NCBI GenBank assembly: GCA_937920515.1
Contig: CALEUG010000010.1
Coordinates: 1-64,000, forward strand
Source of the DNA: an uncultured bacterium
Lineage (GTDB): Bacteria > Acidobacteriota > Aminicenantia > Aminicenantales > Saccharicenantaceae
Reading direction: 5' to 3'
Length of the DNA stretch: 64,000 nucleotides
Shown here piece after piece: positions 1-7,452 of this stretch. The position numbers were made by a program, and so were the translations under genes. Position 1 is the first letter of the stretch. Every line of letters starts with the position of its first letter. A model generated the notes under the pieces. It was not told the DNA's origin and did not search any database. It worked only from the letters and a program-made list of their open reading frames with translations.

Positions 1-34
1 GAGTAATCAATAGAAAAACCCGGTTGATCATCAA

Positions 35-69
35 GGGGCAGCTGACGCGGTCGGCTGTCCCTTTTTTTT
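35..69 (+). terminator. Rho-independent terminator
   Basis: A 12-bp stem (35-46 with 50-61, two G-T pairs) closes a 3-base loop and is followed by eight T residues. It probably ends a plus-strand gene that lies to the left of the window. Confidence 0.75.
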
Positions 70-584
70 ATGCTTGCTGCCATTCCATATAACACAACAA
101 ACCCATCAGGCTGAGGGGATGGGGACGTTCCTGCCTGACCCGCCATATCACCCGGCATCAGCTCCCCTGCCAGCCATTCTAACATCGCCTCAAGCGAGTA
201 CTCCTCACCACAAATCGAGCTGGCAATTTTCCCGGCAATCCCTTATGCTCTCCGTGAGCCCCCTAAAGTAAATACCTCCTTTCTTAACTTTTAAGTCTTT
301 TTGAGAAGATATTACGATGGCACCTTATCCTGCAGCAACCTGTGAACATATTTGTACACCAGCGCTCAATCTCCTGAATCAAATTGTAAACATTTTTTAT
401 ACAATATCTGGCCATAAGTCCGGTAAAAGGCAACCCCTTAATCCAAGCTTGATATAAGGACCCCTTCTCTTCTTTTCAAGATCGACCGGCCCCAGTATCT
501 TGCAGACTAAAAGAAATTCATGGCACCGGTAAAAACCCGCGACCGGCCTGATTGGTCGAATCTTACCCGGACCAGAGCAGTCAA
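70..584. other. Intergenic region, no gene recognised
   Basis: I see no convincing gene in this 515-base stretch. The minus strand has a strong Shine-Dalgarno-like AAAGGAGG near 275-283, but no usable start codon follows it and the frames close quickly. An inverted repeat ATTGTA-N11-TACAAT lies at 383-405 and could be an operator. The left 230 bases hold an open minus-strand frame running off the window that I could not assign. Confidence 0.5.
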
Positions 585-1517
585 TTATTTTTTCAAGAAC
601 TCCAGCAATTGCCTGGCCAGGTTTGACTTTTCATGCTGGGGGGCCAGCTCTAAGAATTTTTCCAGGCTGGCTATGGCCTCGGCCTTTTTATTCTGACTGA
701 TATAAATTGACCCGAGCTGAAAATAGGCTTCAGCATAATCCGGCTTTAACTCCACTGCCTTCTGAAAATGTCCCAGGGCTTCCTCGCCCTGGCCCAGATT
801 TACCAGGCAGGCGCCAAGATTATAACGGGCATCGGGGTCATTGGGGCTGATTTCTACCGCTTTCCTGTAATACCCGGCCGCCGCCTCATACTGCTCTTCT
901 CGCGCCAGAAGTTCTCCCAGCTCTTTATTGGCACTGAAGCTGTTGGGATTCAGAGCCACTGCCCGGCCGAAGGCTTCCCTGGCCTCGCAGAACTTATTAA
1001 GTTTCTTGTAGGCCAGGCCCAGGTTGAAATAATAAGCCCAGTTACTGGAGCTGAGACTGATGGCCTCCTGGTAACCGGCCACGGCCTTTTCAAAGTCCTG
1101 CTTGTTGTAATACTCATTGGCTTTCATAAAAGCCCTGTCAGCTCCTGACAGACTCTGAGCTGCTCGTTCGTCGGCCGTTTCCAGCTTGATTATTTCCATG
1201 TTGGTATCACCGTCAATTTCCACGTGGACTTCAAAGGTCCTGGGCAGGTAGCCGTCTTTCTTGATGGTCACCTGATAATAACCGGGATAGATGCCCACCT
1301 GGGCAAATTTACCGTCTTTTCCGGTCCGGGTTTCATACCTTTGAGTGGCCAGCCGGGTTGAGACAATGCTGACCGAAGCCTTTTCGATGGGATTGTCCTG
1401 GGAATCCACCACGGTGCCCCGGATTTTGCCCCGCACCTGGGCCAGACCATTAATAGATAAAAACAGAAACAGTACAGATACTATTAAGGCATTAACTTTA
1501 AGTTTCCTGGTTTTCAT
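585..1517 (-). CDS. Secreted carboxypeptidase-regulatory-like / TPR protein (block A)
   Basis: This 310-residue protein has a Sec signal peptide (about 1-27, ending GLAQ), a carboxypeptidase-regulatory-like beta-sandwich (about 31-110) and at least five TPR repeats (about 125-305). I start it at the ATG at 1517, where AAAGGAG lies 7 bases upstream and the signal peptide begins; a longer frame to 1544 adds nine residues with no better ribosome site. It lies 94 bases downstream of the GWxTD gene on the same strand, probably co-transcribed. The same gene pair recurs at 33473-36582. TPRs suggest a periplasmic or envelope scaffolding role, which is inference. No catalytic motif is visible. Confidence 0.85.
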   Translation of the reverse strand: MKTRKLKVNALIVSVLFLFLSINGLAQVRGKIRGTVVDSQDNPIEKASVSIVSTRLATQRYETRTGKDGKFAQVGIYPGYYQVTIKKDGYLPRTFEVHVEIDGDTNMEIIKLETADERAAQSLSGADRAFMKANEYYNKQDFEKAVAGYQEAISLSSSNWAYYFNLGLAYKKLNKFCEAREAFGRAVALNPNSFSANKELGELLAREEQYEAAAGYYRKAVEISPNDPDARYNLGACLVNLGQGEEALGHFQKAVELKPDYAEAYFQLGSIYISQNKKAEAIASLEKFLELAPQHEKSNLARQLLEFLKK

Positions 1518-1611
1518 CGACCGCTCCTTTAAGTCATAAGTCATCTGTTAATAGCTTCCCGCTTGAAGAATTAAATTAAATCATTATAAACCCACCCTTT
1601 ATTATAGCCCT

Positions 1612-3747
1612 TTATTTCTTCTTTTTTAAATCTTCCAGCCAGGAATTGATGTCCGGCTGGTCAGGCAGCAGGGACAGGGATTTTTCCAGAAATCTCATGG
1701 CCTGCTCGCGATCGCCCAGGTTTTGATAAACTTCGGCCGCTAAGTTAAGAACGCTGACTTCGGTGGCTTCGGTCAGCAGCCTGTCCACATAAGTTCTGGC
1801 TGCCGCCCAGTCCTTGAGTTTAGCATAAGCCAGGGCTATTACCTTGGCCGCATCCCGTTCCTTCGTTGCTTCATGCACAGCCAGGGCTGCCGACAGGGAA
1901 TTTTTATAATCGCCCAGGGCGAATAAGGTCCTGGCCAGGAGCAGCCGGCTTTCAGGCTCATCCCGGCCGGCCAGGATTTCTTCCAGGATTCTCCTGGTCT
2001 CCTGGTAATCCCCCTTCAAAAAATGCTGGCTGGCCAGCATTCTCAGAAAGTCCGGAGAAGGCATCGCCCGGTGCACCCGGGCCAGGACCCAGGGTGCAGT
2101 CAGGGCCGGCCGGGAAAGAACTATAAGGTTTTCCCTTACAGTTTCCACGGTCCGGTTATTATCGAGAAGCGAGACTTCCACCCGGTAATAGCCGGGTTTA
2201 ACCTGGCTCAGGTCCACCGGTTCGGGCAGCAGTCTTTCTTTTAGCGGCCAGGTCCGGCAGTCGGGACTGGCCTCAGAATCCAGGCTTTTAAGACAGAACC
2301 GGACCATAGTTTCCGCGGACAGGCCTTCTCGGTTCAGGAGCCGGCAGTAAACCTGGAGTTTTTCAGCCGGAGAAAATTCGTTGCGGGCGCTGACCAGAAA
2401 TTCCTGCCCATCAAAGGAGAAAGCTTTAGCCCTGCCTTCCGGCAGCGGGGAGGCCGAGTGGTAGAGGACCAGCGGGCTCAGGTAGCGGCTCGATTCTGGC
2501 CCGGGAACCTTCAGGCTGGTTTCCCAGGAAGTAAAATCCCGGGAAGTCTTATTCTTGAGAAGAATCAGCAGCTTGTATTCTCCGGGCAAAACGGGAAACA
2601 GGTCCTGGAAGGCCAGCCTCTGGCGGGAGCGGGTAAGGAATTGCTCTCTGTTCAGCCTGAGCGGCACCTCTTCCGTCCGGTTGAGAAGTGGTTGACCCTT
2701 CAGGTCTTCCAGCCTGACGATAAGCTCGTAAGTAGCCGAATAAACTCCGTTGACCTCGGCGAAATTAATCTTATCAGGCTCGACGGACCAGTGCACGAAG
2801 TAATGCTGGCCCTCGGGAAACACCCTGGCCAGTGCGTTAGAGCTTATAAAATTATGCGAGTAATCAACTTCTACCAGGTCTTTGTAACTCAGGTAATTTT
2901 TCACGTAAGCGGATGGGAATTTTTTCTCTGGAAGCGATTTGATGGTGGCAATTATGGTCTGGGAGGTAAGCGAGCTGAGGCCGTCCTGCTGTTCTTCCGG
3001 TAAATAACTGAGAGCGGCTTTGGCCAGCTCGGCATTGATAGCCTTGATGACCTCCAGGGCCTTGCTTCTGGTCAACCGGGCGGAAGACATGGAAGGAATG
3101 ACCAGTTTTTCCGGCCCTTCTACTCCCGGGTAGTAAAGGCGGTAATCCCCGGAGCCTTCAGGCTGGTAGAAAATAAGATAAAAATAGCCTGGCAGACCAT
3201 ACTTAGGGTCGCCCTGGTAGAACCACAGTTCCATCGGCCAGATATCGGACCGGGTGGCGTAAACCTGGCGCTCCCGGGGCTTACCCAGCAACAGGTAATA
3301 GTAACCGCGCTCGGTCAGGCAGCCTCTTTTCGAAGAACCGATACTGAAATACCTGTCAGCGAAGTGAACCCGTTCCAGATATTCGCGGTAGAATTCATTT
3401 TCGCTGGTGTCAGGGTTGGGGTCCCTGACTTTCCAGAACAGGCTGATAAACCGGTCGCGCTCCTGCTCGGTTTTTAGCTTGAAGAAGACTTCTTTTTCCG
3501 CTTCCGTAATGATCGGAGTTACTATCTCCAGCCAGTCTTTCTGGGCCGGCGTCAATTCCTGAATGATATCTTTTTGCTTCTGACCGTAGGCCAGGTCCAA
3601 CCCGAGCAGGAGAAAACAGGACAGAACCAGGACCGATAACAGGATAGTCCAATTTGCCGTTTTATGGTTGGTCTTAAGCATTTTCGCCGGGTGAAAGATT
3701 CCCTTCTGGATTTTTATATTTCTTAACATTATTGTCTCAATATTCAT
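1612..3747 (-). CDS. GWxTD-domain protein with C-terminal TPRs (block A)
   Basis: This protein of up to 711 residues has a hydrophobic signal or anchor segment (about 34-55), a GWxTD-type domain (about 70-230), beta-rich central domains and a TPR-like region at about 560-705. The conserved tail FWKxRDPNPDTxENEF is clear at about 104-119. The name-giving motif is altered to GCLTE (142-146), while the two paralogues in this window read GWLSD and GWRSD. The start is uncertain: ATG codons at 3747, 3729 and 3681 are in frame and none has a strong ribosome site. GWxTD proteins are common in Acidobacteriota-like genomes and have no proven function. It is divergent from the TonB receptor at 4300. Confidence 0.8.
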   Translation of the reverse strand: MNIETIMLRNIKIQKGIFHPAKMLKTNHKTANWTILLSVLVLSCFLLLGLDLAYGQKQKDIIQELTPAQKDWLEIVTPIITEAEKEVFFKLKTEQERDRFISLFWKVRDPNPDTSENEFYREYLERVHFADRYFSIGSSKRGCLTERGYYYLLLGKPRERQVYATRSDIWPMELWFYQGDPKYGLPGYFYLIFYQPEGSGDYRLYYPGVEGPEKLVIPSMSSARLTRSKALEVIKAINAELAKAALSYLPEEQQDGLSSLTSQTIIATIKSLPEKKFPSAYVKNYLSYKDLVEVDYSHNFISSNALARVFPEGQHYFVHWSVEPDKINFAEVNGVYSATYELIVRLEDLKGQPLLNRTEEVPLRLNREQFLTRSRQRLAFQDLFPVLPGEYKLLILLKNKTSRDFTSWETSLKVPGPESSRYLSPLVLYHSASPLPEGRAKAFSFDGQEFLVSARNEFSPAEKLQVYCRLLNREGLSAETMVRFCLKSLDSEASPDCRTWPLKERLLPEPVDLSQVKPGYYRVEVSLLDNNRTVETVRENLIVLSRPALTAPWVLARVHRAMPSPDFLRMLASQHFLKGDYQETRRILEEILAGRDEPESRLLLARTLFALGDYKNSLSAALAVHEATKERDAAKVIALAYAKLKDWAAARTYVDRLLTEATEVSVLNLAAEVYQNLGDREQAMRFLEKSLSLLPDQPDINSWLEDLKKKK

Positions 3748-4156
3748 GAAGCCCGATTTTCAGCCTTTCTTTCTCTACAGAAACACAGTAGTATTTTATC
3801 AAATTTTCTGCAATTATTCTCGTTCAATAAACTATATTCAGGTATATCTCCTGTTAATCTATTAGCCTGATTACATAACCCTTATACTTTTTTATACTTC
3901 AAGGGAAAAATTTCGTTGCCCCCGGCCTTAATCCTTTAATAATTATATCCTTGAAAATCCAGGGGACTGGCGTTTTAAAAACGGCTTATATACTGTTTGT
4001 TAGAAATACAGTTTACCCAAAAATTTTTGCCTGGATCAGGGCGATGGTCCGTTTTTTTGGATTTCCTTTATCCAAAATATTGAATTATGGCGGATAATTT
4101 TAATTCTCTTTTTCAATAAATATATGTTTTTCAACAGGTTAAATAATTTTTAGATA
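3748..4156. other. AT-rich divergent intergenic region upstream of sigma-54 promoter
   Basis: No gene is seen. The stretch is distinctly more AT-rich than the flanking genes and separates two divergent genes. It holds short inverted repeats, including CGTTTT-A-AAAACG at 3971-3983, about 180 bases upstream of the sigma-54 promoter, where an enhancer-binding activator could sit. That role is inference. Confidence 0.4.
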
Positions 4157-4172
4157 TGGCACAAAAATTGCT
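4157..4172 (+). promoter_or_regulatory. Sigma-54 (RpoN) promoter of TonB receptor A
   Basis: TGGCAC-N5-TTGCT matches the -24/-12 consensus TGGCAC-N5-TTGCW, with exactly 10 bases between the invariant GG and GC. Transcription would start near 4183, giving a leader of about 117 nt. The same element precedes the block B receptor. Confidence 0.8.
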
Positions 4173-4299
4173 TTGATTTGAAAGGGCAAATTTCATAATT
4201 ATATATTTCGCAGAAGGAAGGAGGTGAGAAAAAAGGAAAAGCGAGTTTTTCCGTTTTCAGGTAAAGGAACCTATTTATTTTCCGAAAGGAGGACAGAGA

Positions 4300-7044
4300 T
4301 TGATTAAGAAAGTTTTTGTTCCATTGATGATCGTTCTGATGCTGACTCCTCTGGCCTTTTCCCAGTCGCGGGAAACCGGAGCCATAACCGGAACGGTGAC
4401 CGACGAAAGCGGTGCGCCGCTGCCCGGGGTGACGGTGACCATCTCCGGTCCCGGTCTAATGGGTGCCAGGTCTTCCGTGACCGATGCCAGAGGCGTCTAC
4501 CGGTTCCCGGCCCTGCCACCTGGAACCTACACCATCAAGGCAGAACTCCAGGGTTTCAGCGACGTGGTTAACTCCAACGTGCGCCTGACCACCACCACCA
4601 CTTTAACCATCGACCTGACCATGAAGCAGACCACCCTGGAAGAAGAAGTTACAGTTGTGGCCAAGTCGCCCACGGTTGACGTTAAGTCGACAGAAACCGC
4701 TTCTGTTTCTCTGACCAACGAAATACTGCGCAATATGCCCTACAGCCAGTTCACGGCCGACATCGTCAACATGGCGCCCGGTGTCACCAGAAACGTGGCC
4801 TTTGGTGCTTCCCAGAACACCGGAATCGCCTATACCATGGACGGCGTCAACGTGGCTGACCCTGAAGCCGGTTCAGCCTGGGTCTTTTCTGACCACAACA
4901 TTATTGAAGAAGCCAAGATTATGGGCGTCGGCCTGCCGGCTGAATACGGCAACTTCACCGGAGTTATTTTCAACCTGGTGACCAAGTCGGGCGGAAACAA
5001 TTTTTCAGGCCATATGGAGTTTGATTTCCAGGGCAAGAGGACCGATAAGCCGAAAGGCCTGTGGGGCACGACCAACAATTCAGCCTACATCGGCGATTTC
5101 CCCAACCTGACAACTCCGCTTCTTAAATTGATGGATGCCAACGCTCACCTGGGCGGGCCCATCATCCGCGACAAGCTGTGGTTCTATGTTGGACTCCAGT
5201 ATTACCGGACCTGGCGCTATCCCACCGGCTTCCCCGAGGCCGTGGATTACAAACAACCCAGAAGTTTCTTAAAGCTGTCGTCCCAGGCCACTCCGACTCT
5301 GAGCCTGACCGCTTCAGTCCAGATAGATACCTACAATGGTATCAACCGGGGTGCTGGAGCCACCGTTTCTCCGGAAGCCACGGTTACCCAGAAATCTCCC
5401 GAAGTGGTCGGAAACTTCAGCCTGACCAAGATTTTCAGCTCCAAGACCTTCCTGGATGTCAAGGCCGCCTATTTCTGGGGCTACTACTATCTTGACCCGG
5501 AAGTGGGCATGTCGCCCTATATGCATTTTGATTTCGCCGACAATTACCAGCGCTATAGCTCTGGCTACTTTTACTACGCCGACCGTCAGCGCTTCCAGAC
5601 CAACGCCAGCCTGAGCCACTACGTGGAAGATTTTTATGGCTCTCACGACTTCAAATTCGGGGCGGAATTCGAAAGGTCCATGGTCCGTAACCGTTACGGC
5701 TTCACAGGTGAAGGCGGAGAGCTGGGCGACCATGTACAGTATTACGATTATTATGGCTATCCTTACCTGGCTTACCAGTATACAGGATACGACACCAACA
5801 CCCGCTACACCAGGCTGGAAGCCTTCGCCCAGGACTCCTGGCAGGTGACCAGGAGGCTCAACATCAACGCCGGTCTCAGGTTCAGCCTGTACTGGGGCCA
5901 GGTAAAAGGCGTTTCCGGAAATGTATATACCAATAACAGAATCTCGCCCCGCATAGGTTTCACCTATGACCTGTTCGGCGACAGAACCACCATTCTAAAG
6001 GCCCACTACGGACATTTCGCCGAAGCCATGCTGGCCTCCTACCATGACCGGATGAATCCGCCTTCCGCCTACAGCAACTACAACGGATATTACTATGACT
6101 ATGATTATGGAGAATGGGTGCTCTGGTTCTCAATTCCGCACGACCAGTACCTGATGGACCAGGATATCAAGCACCCCTACATGATCCAGTGGACGGTCAG
6201 TCTGGAGCGGGAACTCTTCAAGGACGCTTCGTTCAGCGTCAGCTACATCAACCGCCGCTGGAAGAATTTAATCGGGCCGATAGACCTGAATGCTGATTAC
6301 ATCCCGCGGACCGTTAACGTTCCCAATTTCGGAACATATACTGTTTACGAAAGAACGGCAGATACGCTGGAGAATCCACAGTACTACATCACCAACCTGG
6401 ACCGGGCTTACGGCGAATATCCCTGGATACTGGAAAAACCCTACCGGAAATATCACGGTATCCAGTTCATGTTCAACAAGCGGTTCTCCAACAGGTGGCA
6501 GCTCTGGGCTTCTTACACCCTGTCCAGGGCCTGGGGTACCACCGATAATGGTTTTGCCGACGACATCGGCTACGGCGGCAACGTCTACGACCCGAACTTC
6601 TGGATAAACAGCGAAGGAAATTCCACCTACGACCCGACCCACATGATCAAAATCCAGGGCACCTACATCATCCCCAAGATCGAGCTGAGTGTTAACGTCT
6701 ACTACCACGGCATCACCGGCAATGCCTGGACCACCCGCTACCGGACTCCCCGTTTCAACCAGGGCCGTATCACCTTCTTCATCGAGCCCAGGGGCTCCCA
6801 TCATTACCCGATGGACCACCAGATTGACCTCAGGCTGGAAAAGATCTTCACCTTCGCCAGCAAGTACCGGCTGGGCCTGATGGTTGACATCTTCAACCTG
6901 CTCAACTCCGACACCATTACTTCCTGGGGCACTCGCTGGATGTACGACTGGAACCCGAACAGCTATCCCTCCACCATGGGTCATCAACTCTACGGAATTG
7001 TCAACGCCAGGCAGGCTCGGGTTGGAATTCGTTTGATCTTCTGA
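4300..7044 (+). CDS. Oar-like TonB-dependent receptor (block A)
   Basis: This 914-residue outer-membrane receptor has a signal peptide (1-21), a carboxypeptidase-regulatory-like domain (about 26-107), a TonB plug domain (about 125-235, with YTMDGVNV and the NLVTKSGGN segment) and a long aromatic-rich beta-barrel ending in Phe (IRLIF). The start is a TTG at 4300, supported by AGGAGG at 4287-4292 and by the signal peptide. There is no SusD-like partner next to it, so the SusC/SusD model does not apply directly. It is predicted to be transcribed from a sigma-54 promoter and ends at a strong terminator. The substrate is unknown. The architecture repeats at 27151 and 58550. Confidence 0.93.
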   Translation: MIKKVFVPLMIVLMLTPLAFSQSRETGAITGTVTDESGAPLPGVTVTISGPGLMGARSSVTDARGVYRFPALPPGTYTIKAELQGFSDVVNSNVRLTTTTTLTIDLTMKQTTLEEEVTVVAKSPTVDVKSTETASVSLTNEILRNMPYSQFTADIVNMAPGVTRNVAFGASQNTGIAYTMDGVNVADPEAGSAWVFSDHNIIEEAKIMGVGLPAEYGNFTGVIFNLVTKSGGNNFSGHMEFDFQGKRTDKPKGLWGTTNNSAYIGDFPNLTTPLLKLMDANAHLGGPIIRDKLWFYVGLQYYRTWRYPTGFPEAVDYKQPRSFLKLSSQATPTLSLTASVQIDTYNGINRGAGATVSPEATVTQKSPEVVGNFSLTKIFSSKTFLDVKAAYFWGYYYLDPEVGMSPYMHFDFADNYQRYSSGYFYYADRQRFQTNASLSHYVEDFYGSHDFKFGAEFERSMVRNRYGFTGEGGELGDHVQYYDYYGYPYLAYQYTGYDTNTRYTRLEAFAQDSWQVTRRLNINAGLRFSLYWGQVKGVSGNVYTNNRISPRIGFTYDLFGDRTTILKAHYGHFAEAMLASYHDRMNPPSAYSNYNGYYYDYDYGEWVLWFSIPHDQYLMDQDIKHPYMIQWTVSLERELFKDASFSVSYINRRWKNLIGPIDLNADYIPRTVNVPNFGTYTVYERTADTLENPQYYITNLDRAYGEYPWILEKPYRKYHGIQFMFNKRFSNRWQLWASYTLSRAWGTTDNGFADDIGYGGNVYDPNFWINSEGNSTYDPTHMIKIQGTYIIPKIELSVNVYYHGITGNAWTTRYRTPRFNQGRITFFIEPRGSHHYPMDHQIDLRLEKIFTFASKYRLGLMVDIFNLLNSDTITSWGTRWMYDWNPNSYPSTMGHQLYGIVNARQARVGIRLIF

Positions 7045-7064
7045 TAATTCAGTGCTCAAGTCGA

Positions 7065-7096
7065 GGGGCGGCAGAGAAATCTGTCGCCCCTTTTTT
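7065..7096 (+). terminator. Rho-independent terminator of TonB receptor A
   Basis: A 10-bp stem (7065-7074 with 7081-7090, one G-T pair) closes loop AGAAAT and is followed by TTTTTT. It lies 20 bases after the receptor stop codon. Confidence 0.9.
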
Positions 7097-7452
7097 ATTG
7101 AAGCATATAACAACAAACCTGGCCTCAAGGCACCGACAGTAATCTCCGGCGAGTCTCCTGACAATCCGGAACAATTTTTCGTTTCGGCCGGTTCCAAAAT
7201 TCAGACTTTAATGATCTATCTTGTTTTAAGTTTTATTTATTGCGGGCATCCATTGCTTTCCAGTCCGGGAAATCATGCCCTTCCTTGGCCATACTCAGCA
7301 AACGGAGCCGTAACGTTTCTGGCCTCAGTCATCTTAACCTGAAGGAACAAAAATCCAAAAAAATCAAAGGCGGAGATTCTGCAGAAATTCCCCCCGGGTC
7401 TTCAGATATTATCTCCAGGCCTGAAATTAATAATATGATATAATCTGTATTG
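7097..7452. other. Intergenic region upstream of sulfatase-fold gene
   Basis: No gene is recognised; the short open frames here are weak. The only signal I can support is the TATAAT element at 7439-7444 immediately before the next gene. Confidence 0.5.
7439..7444 (+). promoter_or_regulatory. Candidate -10 box giving a leaderless mRNA
   Basis: TATAAT, preceded by TGA, lies 8 bases before the ATG at 7453. A start site about 7 bases downstream would fall at or just before the start codon. No Shine-Dalgarno sequence precedes the gene, and I find no good -35 box. Confidence 0.45.

Noticed and set aside
1-230. Open minus-strand frame running off the left edge
   Set aside because: It runs through a strong terminator hairpin and has no start with a ribosome site. 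It could be a remnant, but I cannot support it.
74-271. 65-codon plus-strand open frame
   Set aside because: It has no ribosome site, low-complexity composition rich in Pro, Ser and His, and no family likeness.
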